A stretch of DNA of 64,000 nucleotides. It comes from Brassica napus. Lineage: Eukaryota; Streptophyta; Magnoliopsida; Brassicales; Brassicaceae. Positions 37,041-51,279 of this stretch are shown in pieces (the stretch's first letter is position 1; every line of letters begins with the position of its first letter). A program made the translations under genes and the position numbers. The notes under the pieces are model-generated. The model had not been told where the DNA came from and searched no databases. It saw nothing but the letters and a program-made list of their open reading frames with translations. The DNA lies in assembly GCF_020379485.1 (NCBI RefSeq), contig NC_063450.1, positions 24,962,137-25,026,136 of the forward strand. The letters are read 5' to 3'.

Positions 37041-38690
37041 AAGATAAATCTGGGTCGTTTATCCTTGTACTCTATCAAACCACGTTGAAAGATAGGTGTG
37101 TGATTTTTGTCGATTTGAATGTGGAAGCTGCAATTGAGTGGATAATGAGCAATGTTCTTCATTGTCCAGGGAATAGAGTTATGCACGTCATAGCAGAAAG
37201 ATGTCTCTGACGGTCGTTGACACATGCCTGGAGATGTTTGAATATAGTCTTGAATTCCTTTCCTTCCGTATAAAGTAGATAGCTGCCTGAAATGTGAGTT
37301 GAATGATGATCTTTAGCTTCCTATCGACGTGAGATGAGATGATCCTAGGCATGACTAATTCCAGCCTTGTAGAAATTTGTAGTTTGCTTCTCTCAAATAA
37401 TATGGTCAACACGGATAGTGCATAGTCACATTCGAAAAACATATGTGATATGGTCTCATTTTCTATCCCTAGTTGCAAGTTTGTCTTTTGTTACTGGCCA
37501 CATTATGAAAGCATGTTTGGGAATTCTCTTCTTGAACCATACAGCTTTGAACCATGGAACCTGTGGTGGGTCTGGATATAAAGATCGGAATAGTTTAGAT
37601 GCAGAAAACGGAGATGGAGATTCATCAACCGCATTTCTCCACTGATAACAATCATCTTTTGGTGATAGAATATCAAGGACCTGAGAAAGAAGGAAAGCAC
37701 GAAAAATCCTTAACTTCGGATGTCAACTAGAAACAGCCCAAGAATCATCATGAATATCATAGGAAGGCATTTAAGATCCTCTCCAGGATATCATAGCAGC
37801 CCTTTGGTAAGGGATAAACCGAGGCCCAAAAGGCAATGATGCTGTATAAAATAGATTGAATCAATTGAAGGTATCCCACAAATGATAGATGCCTCGCTGT
37901 CCAGGAGGAGACTCACGCTCTGATCTTGTCCACCAAGGGTTGATAGTCTCTGTGTTTAAGTTTACGAGGAAGCAGAGGAAGTCCCAAGTATCTCACAGGG
38001 AGAGAACCCTGCGAAATTCTGAATTCTGAAGCAATAACAACTGAAGTGGACCTGTTGTTACCATCAATAAAAAACAGGTTTTCCGGAAATTTAGAGCAAG
38101 TCTCGAGCTTCTTTGAAATCCTCTAAGCACGCTGAGGATTTCTCTAAGAGAGTCCGTAAAGCCATCGAAGAAGATGAGTAAGTCGTCTGCAAAGCTTAGA
38201 TGGGTGACTAAAGGTTCAACACATCCGGGATGAGAACCGATTTTTTCTCCGAGGAAAGCAATATCTAGTTTTTTGATAGGATGTCCATTGCAAGTACAAA
38301 AAAAAGAAGAGGAGATTGGGTCTCCTTGTCTTAGTCGTTTTTCTTCCGGAAAGAAATCCACCAGATCTCTATTTAACGCCACTGAATAATAAAGGGAAGA
38401 AATGCACACTTTGATCCAATTGATGAATAGCGCAGGAAGTTGAAATGCAGAGAGAATATTGAGAATAAATTCCCACTCCACATTATCAAAAGCTTTAGTA
38501 ATGTCAACCTGAAGACACCCACCCTCTAGTTGTTCTTCTGTTTTTATGGAAATCTGCCACCTTCCGAAGCTAGTAGAACATTATCACTCAAAACTCTACC
38601 TTTGACGAACACTGCTTGATTTTGTTGAACTTAGTAATGAGCTTTAGTCAGGGAGACCGGCCTGAAGTCAAAGAAATGTCTCACCTATAC
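37041..38690 (-). pseudogene. LINE ORF2 fragment (reverse transcriptase and zf-RVT), multiply broken
   Basis: On the minus strand the order is as follows. NQAVFVKGRVLSDNVLLASE lies near 38640. VDITKAFDNVEWEFILN lies near 38500, with the first catalytic Asp. RQGDPIS and LSFADDLLIFFDGF (catalytic FADD, about 38200) follow. Then, after frame changes, VPWFKAVWFKKRIPKHAFI (about 37530) and SHMFFECDYALSV (about 37440) give the zf-RVT end. The fragment lacks the endonuclease half and has stops and shifts between motifs. It abuts the end of tandem unit D. No poly(A) tail or target duplication is recognised, so its exact ends are uncertain. Confidence 0.88.
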
Positions 38691-39820
38691 ATTTATATAG
38701 ATTTATAAGAAATTTAAATGAAACTAAGATAATCTTCTTCTTTTTCGTCACAACCTAGGACAACCTAATATTCCTTCTTCTTATTGTGTAGAATTTTAGA
38801 ATTTCTTGCATTTTTTAAATCGAATTGGTGAGAGTCGATTGTTAATTAATTAGAATATGGTGAGTGCATGCACTAGATCTTATGCAATGCAAGTGCTATT
38901 AATTTTAAAATATTTTAGGTTTATAGTGTATATTTTCCATCTATACTGTTCGAAAGTTTCGTAATGAAACTAAAAAAGCTGCTGCTTCTACCGAGTTCAA
39001 ATACCATTGAGTATCCGACGTATGGCTATAAGATTGTCTAAATATTGGCCTTCCGTAGGAACATGAGGATACGTTGATACGTACAAAACTTGTCGTATAC
39101 CAAGTAAGTCAGACTTGAATTCGTATTTTTATCGTTTCAAGATGGCATCTTCGAACAAAAAAAAATGATGGCATCTTCAAACTCCATTAATTATTTGTGG
39201 AATAAAATATAAAAAAAATCTCATTCCAGTAACTCTTTGTGGACTATTTGAAAGAAAATGAGACGTAGTTATAAAACATTCATAATTAAAAATATCTGTG
39301 AATGAGATGGAAAGAAATCTCATTTTTTTAATTTCATAGCTTCCATTCTTTTCACGTATGATATTATTAAGGAGGCCCTATTATTAATCTTAGCTACTGG
39401 TTACATCCCATGTATAGCTAAGATGCAGCTAGTCGAGTAATTCTAATATATTTTCTCTTCAGATTTGTCTTTTTTTGTTTCGTGATTATTTTTGATGTTT
39501 ATGATATATGTAAATTCTGGAAACATTAATTTATATTTAAGATTCTTACTAAAGTGAATGTTAAAACATAAGTAGTTACGAATTCAACAATAAGATTCAG
39601 TTATAGAGTCACTGTCTCTTCAAATTAAGTTCAAAGCTAAGAAGTACGAAAATACTGAATAAACTCGCTCATTCCCAAGACTCTCCTCGAACACCCAAAT
39701 CCTACGTACGTTTCAGATTCTTACCATCTCTTCTCTCTCAGATACCACAAACCCTAAAGCAACAAAATCAAACCCTAGAAGAAAATAGTCACCATCACAT
39801 TTCACAATGCCAAATTGTTA
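38691..39820. other. Intergenic, INO 3' side
   Basis: AT-rich with no supported gene. It includes the micro-insertion at 39141-39178 and, up to 39820, the presumed INO 3'UTR. Confidence 0.6.
39141..39178. repeat. Micro-insertion with 12-bp duplication
   Basis: GATGGCATCTTC occurs at 39141-39152 and 39167-39178 around GAACAAAAAAAAAT (14 nt). Here the A-run is on the plus strand, so this one is inserted in the opposite orientation to the others. Confidence 0.6.
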
Positions 39821-41447
39821 TTACTCAAATGGAGATTTTCCCCAAATGGAATGCCTTTGAGCCTTTCTCTCTCGGAAGCCATTATTGCTTACCTCATGGT
39901 CCTGCATTCCAAACATTAATTTCAACAATAAATTTAACTCAAGTTAAGTTAATTCAAAAATGTACATATATTCAGCTGGAATGCTTTAATTAATTGAATG
40001 GGTTTCTATAAAAGTGAACTGTGTGCAGTGTGAGCTTCAATACTATGAAAGGGTTTACGTCATAAATTTCACACATCGTAGTAGTTGGGGATCAGTGATT
40101 TTCATTACACTCTCACTCTGATAATCAATTAATAAATAAATAATTAGTCTAGCTAGGGTTCTGAAAGTTATACCGAGAGTGATGCTATTCGGATCTAGTT
40201 AATGCTTGGGTTGCTTTGGAAATGACATTTTCTAGTCTGCTAACATACATGCTGGTTTATATGTGAAGTATATAACTATTCATTTTGAAACAAGATACAG
40301 CAGTTGTAAAAAACATAGTTAGTTGCTGAAATATTTACCTCCAGAGCATTGCATGATAGTAGCACATTGTTGTCTTCCTCACAAAAACATTGATCTGAGG
40401 CAGTTCTCTTGTTTTGAACTGGAGGGAAATGAGCCCACTTCACCATCACAAATATAAAAAAATTAAAATCACAAAAATATCAGCTAGATCTCTCCATTCA
40501 GCTGACTAAAAGATGAAAATAAATTAGGGTTTTCCTCTACAAAGATTAAGCTTAAGTAAACTTGAAGTACATTTTTGGCAGCTAAGCTGAAAGCTTCCTT
40601 GTGAGCCATGCTTGGATTCTGAGCCTTTAACCTCCTGATCTCTTCCCTGCTCCAATGAAACCCCCAAAAGAGAAGCATTTAAATTAGAGAAAACGTACAT
40701 ACATGTAAATTTTATAAATGAACATAGTCTTTTTAATCGATTTCTTACTTGATGAAGCAATTGTAAGCGGAAGGAGCTCGTTGTCGTTTCTCAGGTGCTA
40801 CTCAAACTCAAAAATCATCAATTAAGCAAACTGACGAAAAATATATATATATATATATATATTTAAACACACGTACGTTTGTTGACAACTTGGTAAACAC
40901 GAGACACATCTTTATCTTCATCTTCATCTTCATTGTCTGAAGAAGTAACCAACGTCGTTGGGCTGTTATCCTTCTCCTGAGTCACCTTCCATGCTTCTTC
41001 TTCCACACCATCTGTTGTGGCTGCAACCTCGTCTTTTTCCGTCTACACACATATATAAAATAAGAATTAGAGTAATCGATGTTTATATAAATTTATGTAG
41101 CTAGAGATCATACGCATAATATATATGTCACGGGAACCTCGTCAAGATGAGAGAGAGAAGTGAGGAGATGGAGAGGAATGAAAGAAGCCTTCATCAAATT
41201 GACAGAGAGAAGGCTTGTGCAGTTCCCACATCTCACTGTCACCACCATTGACAGGCTAGTGAACGGCACACTCACCTGCAAAACATGTATAAATTCATCA
41301 AATGACCGTCAATACAGACGTAAGTAGAGGGGAAGAGGTTAGATGTACCAGCAAAATAGTGGTGCAAAAACCACACTGGACATGGCAAATCTGCCCCGGC
41401 AGATCAAACAGCTGGTTGAGTGTTGTCATGTTGGCCATTTTTGTCAT
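39821..41447 (-). CDS. INO: INNER NO OUTER, YABBY transcription factor
   Basis: Seven exons: 41447-41349, 41275-41138, 41042-40877, 40797-40749, 40646-40571, 40437-40339 and 39901-39821. Total 708 nt, 235 aa. The N-terminal zinc finger is ICHVQCGFC (Cys25 and Cys28) and VRCGNC (Cys49 and Cys52). A Ser/Glu/Asp-rich linker contains NEDEDEDKDVS. The YABBY helix-loop-helix is PSAYNCFIKEEIRRLKAQNP to AAKNWAHFPP (about 143-182), and the end is RHSIWGKSPFE. Domain order and ends match Arabidopsis INO (231 aa, from memory), which directs growth of the outer integument on the abaxial side of the ovule. Splice sites are all GT-AG and the frame is intact. Intron 6 (39902-40338) is the longest. Confidence 0.96.
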
Positions 41448-43489
41448 AGAGAGAGAAAGAAAGAGATTATGTGTACGATGAATGATAGGGTGTGTGTATA
41501 TATAGATAGAGAGATAGGTTTTGCTAATCATTAATGCAATACATATATCTTTTCTTTCATGTGAAAATACTTTGGTTATATATAGGCTAAATGCACCACC
41601 CAACTCCCCTTATGTGCGTCTCTATCCCACTTCTAATAATTGGAATCTTCATCGTCTCGATGAGCTGTGAGTAGTAAATGATTCTCATTCTCACTATTAA
41701 TCACATTCCTAACTCCTTAGTAAACTACATTTTCTTTTTAAAAGAAAATAAATTATGTCTATATATAATATGGGATGTATTCCTGATGACGGAGTTGGGA
41801 CAATTTTCTTTTGTCGGCGAATTATAGTGACCAATGACAATTCACTAGCTTTTCTTTGTTTAAGATCCGGTTCCGTTTTATATAAGCCTCAAGATTTTTT
41901 TGTAGCTATGTTATATATACAGGCCCTATATATACATATACAAAGAAGCATATGTTCTTAGGTCAGGCACGTGTATCAACGTGATACATAACATTTTGAA
42001 AGTTCATAACTAGGATAGAGATTTAATTCTCCAAAACAATTGAACTAAAACACATTATGAACCCATAAACGCTAAACATAATTCTGCCATATTCTGCTTT
42101 TTACAAACCCATTTAATGGTGCAAGAAAAGATGGGTTATTGCAAGATGAAACTAGGATGGACAATAGAATAATAAAATGTATATATATCTGATGGTGTAG
42201 AGTATGTAGATTGTTATGATGAACATGTAAAAAAAAAACGAAAGCCACGTACGTTGCCAAGCACAAGAGCAGATAGACAGTCTATAGAAGAGAGGATAGG
42301 TAATAAATGATGTGGTTTGGATTGGTTTGCAAGTTAGAAAGAAAAAAACAAATGAAATAGAGAAAAAATACCTCTTTGTCTCATGTGTAGTTGTCTCTTT
42401 AAATGGGATTTATTGAATCTCTCACAAACAAAATACAGTCTTTGGAGTTTAGGTTTGGAATGAGATTGAGAGTGAAAGTGCAATGAGATGGGACTAGTGC
42501 GGGTATTTCTAGGAGCCTCATCACTTTTGGTAACTCGGAATCTTAGGATTTTGTCCTTCTCTCTCACAAATTTGCTAACTGTTTTCTTGACCATTTTACC
42601 CAAAGTCCTCCTATCACTCTCTCTTTCTCTCTCTCAAACCATTCTCAAGTTTCAGTGCTCTCTCTCTTCATGTTGTTTCCACTGTCCCTCTCCTTTATTG
42701 CTCTCTGACGTACTCTCATCTCCTATGCTGTCTTCCTATGGAGTAAAACACATGTAATATATACTCTATTTTCTAGTCATTTAAACACATTTCAATTAGT
42801 GGGCAGACCCAAGCGACCCATTTCATCGGCCCAAATCCAGACACCACAAGTTTGTACAACCCTATTGATTACCAAGACAAAAATCAACAATGTTTACCAC
42901 TTTGTCGCGAGTAGAAGAGAAAATTGAAAACTTTTGAGGACGTGAGTACTCGTTAGTCTTCAAGTTAAAAGACTAGAGAGTTAAACATGTCATCGCTTCT
43001 TCTATTTCACTTCTTTTATCGTATTTTCTATCAAACGCTTACTCCACAGCTTACGTAAAAGAAAACTCTTGGAATAAATTCCACAAGTTGAAGAAAAGGA
43101 GTTTATATCTAAGAATCTCTAGCCGATATTAGCAAACAAGTGATCAGATTCAGCGCAAAAGCAATATTAAGTCATTGGTGGTGGAAATATGATATTATTG
43201 GAGTCTAAATGTTTACATACCAACAACAAAATTCAACCCAGAAAAAGAATCCATTTAGGCTACAAAACTAAAGCATAATATTTATTCAGCTAAACAACCT
43301 ATTGTTACGTTCACAAGTAACTAATATTCCAAGTTACTAGCAAAATGACTTCAACTTCAAGCAACTACTGAATAAACACAAAACCTTGCAACAAGTTTAA
43401 ACCTCAATAGAACAGAACTAATATTCCGATGCCAATACGATAATTCAATTAAAAACGACAGGCAAGAAAGAAAAAAACAGAACACCTAA
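41448..43489. other. INO upstream region and RPS27aA 3' flank
   Basis: INO promoter side: TATA-like repeats (TATATATA) at about 41496-41503 lie 50 bp from the ATG. CT- and GA-rich stretches occur at 42600-42660. One short open frame (42603 to 42334, MGKMVKKTVSKFVREKD) has no family match that I recognise and is not called. The right part (about 43200-43489) is the likely 3'UTR of the ribosomal protein gene. Confidence 0.5.
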
Positions 43490-44080
<591 letters not shown>

Positions 44081-44359
44081 CCCGTAATTTTCAAAATGCT
44101 GTCGTTCCGAAAGATTTAGATTGTCCTTCCGGGTTTATTTTTGTTTGTTAAATTCAGATTATCATAGTTTATCTGTCATAATGTTATTTTAACGTAATTA
44201 ATATACTACTTTGTTATAAAAGTAATGGAAAAGTCTATCTTTATTCATAACATTGAGGTTCCTTATATAGCAGATTACACCGTCATAGATAAATGGAAAG
44301 ATAACAAATCATAATCTCTTGGTTATGAGCCATCCACAATCTGGTTCATAACCCTTTCC

Positions 44360-46640
44360 CTTGGATGCCATAACCATTTAGAGCTTGTAATGTGCTTTAA
44401 TGTTGCCTCATTAAAACCTTACCAGAAAAACTCAATTGAGACAAAACCATGGTGAAGTAAAAAGAGTACAACACACATTACTCCTCCTGATTTAAACATT
44501 ACTGAAGGTCCCTTGGACCTCTCCAATTTTCTGCAATCCGTAGGTAATGAAGATCTTGGGCAGAATATGCTTCGTCCTCGAACATGATAGTTGGTTATTC
44601 TTTACCATCGGCCATGCCACAATCTGATCGAACATATTGAGTCATCGACCTCAAATACACACACACGAAATCTTGGATGATGTTGTTGTGATATGTGTGT
44701 ACCACCATATGTAAAACATAACCTGTCTGAAAACAAATCAACAAAACCAAATAACCATTCTTTGGGCTGGTTAGTATAAAATAAACCAAAATCAAAGGCT
44801 TCTTCATCGTCCTTCTTATGGACCAATCAGGTCAGTGTCTAAAACAAGACTTATGCATCGTCCATCTCAGGACTAAATGGACTTTTTTATCGTCCACCTT
44901 TGGACTGAATGGATCAGTGTCCAAAATAAGTGATCTCACGCCCATGTACTAGATAATGGGTGAGATTGGTCCATATTAAATCTCTTGAGTACCCTTTTCT
45001 GTATATACTATTTGATGCACAAGGATTTCATTGTTAATGTACTCAAGCCGTAATCCCAAACAAAACTTTGTTTTCCAAGATCTTTCATCTCAAACTCTTT
45101 CTTGAGATATTCAACTGTTTGGAAAATTGTATCCAGAGGTTCCTAGGATATTCAGATCATATACTTTGATGATTATCAATATTGTTCTCGAGAACTTGCT
45201 GTACTTTCAGCTTAATACCCTCTAGTACTTTCATTATCTAGTGGACCATATAAATATGCAGTCACTACATCAATTTGCTGCAAGTCTAATTTTCTCTCTT
45301 ATATAGCCAGACTTATGAGAAATCTAAAAGTAGTTCCATCCACCACATGGGAGTATGTCTCCTCATAATCTATTACTGGTCTTTGTGAGAATCCTTCTGC
45401 AACATCAGCTTTATATCTCACGATTTCTATTCCTCACAAGACCCATTTATATCCACTGGTTTTAACATCATATGGCGTCTTAATCATATGGCCAAATACG
45501 CATTTCTTCTTTAAACTATTTAACCCCACGTTTCTATTCAATCCAATGTGTTCTACGAGTGCGCACTCTTATATTGACGTGGGTTCATGATCCTCGCTTA
45601 TATTCATAAATTCAAGTGCTACCTTGTATGCAAATAAATCATCTTATGTCGACATTCCTTATTGGTTCCATTATGTTCTAGACATGATATAATCGATTGA
45701 GATTCATTATTATCAGGACCTTTAATACTTTGCAGCTTGGCGTCCCAAGCTACATTGTTTGGTACCTGTACCTTAGAGCCGGCCGGCCTTATCTCCATGT
45801 CTGGGATGGTTTCCTTAGTAACCTCGGATTTGGATTTTGATTATCATTCTATGCACCTTTCTTTTGTTTCCGAGGATTCTTATCTTTTGGAACCTATTGG
45901 TCTACCACATTTCATACGTTGTCTAGACTCTGTAGCAACTTGACTGTGTCTCTTCTTGGAAATCAAATTCGTTGGTGCTTTACAAACTGGTTTATATATG
46001 ACTTAGTCATTCTTTTTCGGGTCAGCAAATGTGTCTGGCATTTGATTAGCTAGCTTTGTAAATGTATAATCTTTGGATGTCTATTTCACATTTTTTAGTC
46101 CGAGGATCTTGCCAAGACATTGATGGTTGATTCCATTCTATTTTTTTTACCATTCTTTTACCAGCTTTATTATTTTTTTCTCCTCCTGGTCTTAAAATAA
46201 TCCGTGTACCTGGCCTCAAATATAATCACTCATAGTTGGCTCAAAGTACTTTTTTATTGTGGGAGAATCATATCCAACATATATCCTCATCCTCCTTTTG
46301 AGGTCTCATCTTAGTTCTCTGTGGTGGAGCAATTAGTACATAGACAACACATCCAAATGTCTTATGATGGGGTATGTCTGGCTCTTGACCCGTTAATAAT
46401 TGTGATAGGGGATATCTATGCTCACTAAATGGTCTGATGCGTATTAACTTAGGTGCATGTAAATTTCGTGTGGCCCAAGCTATGAATGGGAGTTTTGACC
46501 TCATAAGTTATGGTCTATCAATCAGCTATTTGCGTTTTAAAAGATTTCGGCCAAACCGTTCTTGGTATGGACATGTATCACAGAATTGTCCACACTTACC
46601 CCCATGGACATACCATAATCATTTAAATGCTTGAGACATG
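44360..46640 (-). pseudogene. Copia pol remnants (integrase end, reverse transcriptase)
   Basis: Integrase C-terminal part at 46504-46268: ATRNLHAPKLIRIRPFSEH, then SQLLTGQEPDIPHHKTFGC and APPQRTKMRPQ. Reverse-transcriptase start at about 45480-45340: SGYKWVL, a stop, then IVRYKADVAEGFSQRPVIDY, which matches the copia GYKWVF...RYKARLVAQGFSQRPG...YEETY consensus. Downstream parts are too degraded to define. Multiple stops and frameshifts make it non-functional. Confidence 0.8.
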
Positions 46641-47331
46641 TATTCACCAGTATTATCTAGACATATAGTCTTTATTAATGAAAAAGGGGCTCGTAGCCGT
46701 TTTACTGGTGATGGCCTAATGAGTTTCCCTTGTGTACATGCTACACACGTGAGATTCTTTGGGATAACTCTTCTTATCTTTTAATGTGTGCCTTTTGAAT
46801 ATCAATTTTCGCATCATGTTTGGACCAGGATGGCCAATCCGGCCGTGCCATAAAGTGTATATTTTCGCAGGCTTTTAGCCTCTATCATACTGATCTATGC
46901 ATAGTCTAGGCCAGTAGAGAATGCATGTATAGTCTTTAGGACTTATTATGGCCTTGGGCGATTTTATACATATATCTGAAGGAACTCTTTGTTTCCTTCG
47001 CCCATTGTTTCAATATGGAAACCATTCATTCTTATATCTTTAAAACTCAATAGACTACTCTTGCTCTTAGAGCTAGGTAAATATAAGGCAACACTGATTT
47101 CTAGATGCATACCCTTACGCAATAATATATTAGTCTAGCCATAGTCTTCTTTCAGACTGGCGATACCTGCTTTAGTACTTATATTGGCGTTTTTCAGTGT
47201 ACTCATATAGAAAAATCATTCATTCATTTAATCTAAGCACACTATGTAATAAAAATAAATTCAAGAAGATAAAAATCAGAGAAAACAAACAAGCAAAGTA
47301 ATCACACAAGTTTGATGTCGAAATCAGATTA

Positions 47332-47934
47332 TCAACTTGATTCTTTTAGGCAATCATAAGTCTCATATTCCATAAGATCATCTTGATCATGTTCAAAATT
47401 ATTTTCACCATCTTTATAGAGCAAGTGGGTTTCAAGATTCTTCCCTTTCAGACTCTCTTTGATAGAGGTCACAAAAATGTTTGGGAGTCCTTCATATCTT
47501 AGCCCAATGGTTCCCCATTCCACATCTATGGCAAACTGATTTGGTCGAGCTTTGTGGCTCAAAGGATATACCACGGCCACTGCCTTGACCATGGCTCAAA
47601 TTGGGTTGATACCCACGGCCTCTGCCATAGTGATTCCCATGGCCAAATGTGTTATAGTGGTCATGGCCACGTCCTTTCCACCCTCCACGACCATGACCGT
47701 GATCTATCATTCTGGACGTGGTTACCTCTTTTTTTTTTCTTCTGCGGTCTTATTGGTATCAGGTAATGGGGTTAATCCAGGAGGTCTCAATTCACTGTTT
47801 CTCATCAGTAATCCATTATTTTTTGCCCAGCTAGCAATAGACTCATCCACGGACTTATAGTTCTGGATTATGGGATTCCTCCAATCAAATAGGGCATTTG
47901 GTAATAACACCGTTCTTTGGTGATCATATCTCAA
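47332..47934 (-). pseudogene. Copia gag remnant with CCHC zinc knuckle
   Basis: Frames on the minus strand give RYDHQRTVLLPNALFDWRN (gag core, UBN2-like), a Gly/His/Arg-rich segment, and CHRCGMGNHWAK, a CX2CX4HX4-type knuckle whose last Cys is lost or frameshifted. The pieces lie in different frames. In copia elements this protein packages the RNA. Confidence 0.75.
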
Positions 47935-48467
47935 TTTTTAACTCTGTCCAAAGGTCTAGAGGATTCTCTATAGTCAGATACTGATCTTTGAGACTCTTAA
48001 TAAGATGATGACTAATAATTAATATTGCCATGTATCAATCTTTCTCATTGGCATTATTGCCTTTTATGATACATTCACCAAGTCTTTTTGACTTTAGGAT
48101 AATATTTGTATCCAATGCCCACCGTAAATAATTATCTCCAGAGAGATTTAGGGCAGTAAAATCCAGGTTGATTTTCGACATCTCAAATCATATATCACTC
48201 AATATTTAGGTATAATTTTCACGCGGCCTTACTCTTAAAAACAATCAATTCAGATTTCAATCTTGTGAGGACAAGGAGACTATCAATCTTAAAGACATTT
48301 AATCAATCAGTCAATTTCTAGCAAGTCTCAGCAATACTATTTATATGTGCTCATAATATTATGGTTTATCAAGACTAGCAAAAACGGATTCAATTAATCA
48401 TGCAATTAGGATTTAACAATCTATGGAATTTAGCAAGACTAGTAAAAAGATTTATTAATCACCCAAT

Positions 48468-48618
48468 CAGTTTCAAGGCTGATTTTAGCAATACTAGAAT
48501 ATAGATTTCAAACATGAATTTCAATGAATCAGTTTCAAGGCTGATTTTAGCAATACTAGAATATAGATTTCAAGCATGCATTTCAATGAATCAGTTTCAA
48601 GGCTGATTGGTATTTAGC
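48468..48618. repeat. 62-bp tandem repeat, about 2.4 copies, in the copia leader
   Basis: Units starting CAGTTTCAAGGCTGATT at 48468, 48530 and 48592. The first two are complete and nearly identical. A separate GC-rich repeat (GGGACGCGAGCTGGACACA, period about 22) occupies 49541-49615 near the 5' end of the same leader. Confidence 0.85.
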
Positions 48619-50077
48619 ATAAACCATGTGTAAATAATTTATCTAGTATCCGAATTTATCAAACCTCAAAAACATATAACCAGATCAATCAATTTAATCG
48701 AACTTAGCATACAATCTTAAACCTCAAAACATTAGATTTTATCATGAATCTATCAACCTAGCATACAAATTCTCAATTCTCAAAGACATCCAAATCAGAT
48801 CAATATAACCTATCATACGGATTATTTAGGGTTTCTATTTAAAACAGATCAGATTACAAAACTATCAATCCTAGCAGATGATATTAAACCTCAAGAATCA
48901 TGCAATCAGATCATTCGAATTTTAAACAAGTAAACCTCAATCAATCTATTAACCTATCAGATTATATAAGCAAAGCAAGGTAGCAACCTATCGGATTCAA
49001 TCAATGTTTTAACAGGCTGGTCGGTTTAAACAATTTTAAATCAGATGAACAATTAACTAAGCAGGATGAGAAAATAAATCTATCAATTTAACGGTCAAAC
49101 AATTCTAGCAACATAGCATCAGATTCAATCAGATTTAAAACCTCAATGATCAAAACCGAAAACAGTTTCGATTTCAAAATATTCGATTAGGGTTTTAATA
49201 TGTGATTTGATAATTATAGTATAATTAATTATGATACTTATATTATTTAGGGTTTATAGATATAAGGTTAGGGTTTATCGGATTTTAACTTGTAAAAACC
49301 GATTTGGGGTTTTAATCATGTAGGAACATGATTTAGGGTTTGGGGTATCGAACTTTTAGAGCTTCGATTTACTCAATTAGGATTTTTGATCTATTACCCT
49401 ATGGTTTTGATTCATAAAGATTAGGGTTTTAGGGTTTCATTCTTTATCAATCAATCCATGTTTGATTATGGGTTCTTAGGTTTTGAATTACCTTTTACCT
49501 TAGATGATTGTTGAATCGGACCACCAAAGGAGTTGAGCCGCGAGCTGGACACGAACGGGACGCGAGCTGGACACAAACGGGACGCGAGCTGGACACAAAC
49601 GGGACGCAAGCTGGAATGGATCGAGTCGCTTCTATCGGGTCGCGAACGTCCTTTGTTGCTTGATCGGGAACGCCTTGATCGTCGGACGCGAGCTGTCTGA
49701 TGCTGTTGCGAACGAGGAAGAGATCGCGTGCTGGAGCTGCTCTCGGGTCGCAAACATCTGAGTTAGGATCAGGAACGCTTTGGGCTGAAGCTGGTCGGGA
49801 ACGCGAGCTGGAACAGATGCGGGAACAAGAGACGCGATCGGGGTTTAGGGTTCGTCGGATCGCCGGCTAGGGTTAGGGTTTTAGGGTTTTTCGATTTGGG
49901 TATTACCTTAGGGATTTAGAGTTTCGTGTTGATAACATATTATAAAAGTAATGGAAAAGTCTATCTTTATTCATAACATAGAGGTTCCTTATATAAGAGA
50001 TTACGCCGTCGTAGATAAATGGAAAGATTACAAATCATAATCTCTTGGTTATGAGTCATCCACACAGGTTCATAACA

Positions 50078-51240
50078 ACTTTTATGATAAAGATATATGA
50101 GAGTTATTAGTCAATGTATATTAACTATCACATTTATACATTAGCTTAAATGCACTGGTTAAAGACGTACGATACAAGCGTAAGTAATACTTACATAGAA
50201 CGCGACTTTGCCGGAAAGATTAGTACAACCAAACTGTTTTTGTATGAGAACATATATGAATAGAAAAATAACAGTCATTGAAATAACTAAACTAATAAAA
50301 ATGGAGTTTCATTATGTGTGTATATAAATACACTCTTTCTAATATGTTTCCTCTTCTTCTTCACCTCAATCCAAATGATAGATTCTATTATTCTTCTGAG
50401 GCATTTTAATGTTGAAGTTATAAATAAGCTTGGAGGTAACAAAAAAAAAACTAATGTTCACTTGTAGAGAGAAAGAAGATTGAATCGGAGTTCTATTTCT
50501 TACTTTCAATTTCACTTTTACTGTCAAATTTAGAATTTACCTAAAAACTTTGTTATGGTGCAATTTATGGAAGGTAATTTGTTATAAACATCTTCATCAT
50601 TTACAACTAACTAATCAAGCTTATAATGTTTAAACTATAATTATATTATATGTTTACTCATTAGGGACCTAATTATGTGCATCATGTGAAATTTAAGCAT
50701 TTGTTGGAAATGAGAGATTCATAAATGATGTATGTGGGAGTAGAAAGGCTGACGTATGTTTGGAGTATATCTACGCGATAATCCAACTGGTGTGTTTAAG
50801 TTTATGTATAAATGGGATATTAACAAACTTTGACGAATATTTTTTTTATCGTAATTTGTTATTAACTTTTTTTGTTAATTATGTTTAAGATTATAACAAA
50901 AAGTTAAGTATTTTTAGGGGTTAAGTATATATATAGGCTGATAATACTGTACATGTAACTGAAACTCAACTCAGTTTCACAGAAAATTTCTATATATGTT
51001 AAAACAAATCTTTATATTCCCCCCCTAAATAGAACAACAAAACAATAACCATTATCTTACCTAACTAACAAGCATACCAAAATAGATATCTTCCAGTGGA
51101 AGTTCACTCAAATCATTTCTTCAAAAACTTACTAAATATAACAAAACATTTTGCATGCGCATATATAAACTCACCTCATTCTTCAAAAATCTATCACCTG
51201 GTGTTCAATCACAAACACCACAACGTATAAATATACACAC

Positions 51241-51275
<35 letters not shown>

Positions 51276-51279
51276 CACG
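50078..51279 (+). promoter_or_regulatory. PMEI upstream region
   Basis: No gene is seen in 50078-51100. TATATAAA at 51162-51169 is the likely TATA box, about 110 bp from the ATG. An RY-type TGCATG at 51152-51157, the motif bound by B3 factors in seeds, lies just ahead of it. A (TA)n run at 51244-51272 fills the end of the leader. Confidence 0.5.

Larger units (their letters stand above)
44212..50077 (-). mobile_element. Decayed Ty1/copia retrotransposon with 140-bp LTRs
   Basis: Near-identical terminal repeats lie at 44212-44352 (3' LTR, TGTTATAAAAGTAATGG) and 49938-50077 (5' LTR, ending in TTCATAACA). They are flanked by ACTT at 44208-44211 and 50078-50081. On the minus strand, just inside the 5' LTR, TGTTATCAACACG fits the shortened tRNA-Met primer-binding site of Brassicaceae copia elements. 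Gag, integrase and reverse-transcriptase pieces follow in copia order, all broken. A long AT-rich leader fills 48200-49920. The 140-bp LTRs are short for a copia element. Confidence 0.85.

Noticed and set aside
42334..42603. Minus-strand frame MGKMVKKTVSKFVREKD... upstream of INO
   Set aside because: No recognised domain, no conserved partner exon, and composition typical of AT-rich flank. Could be a short unknown exon, but there is nothing to support it.
44602..44826. 74-codon minus-strand frame at the copia 3' end
   Set aside because: Lies in the degraded RNase H/3' region of the old copia element and shows no independent domain.
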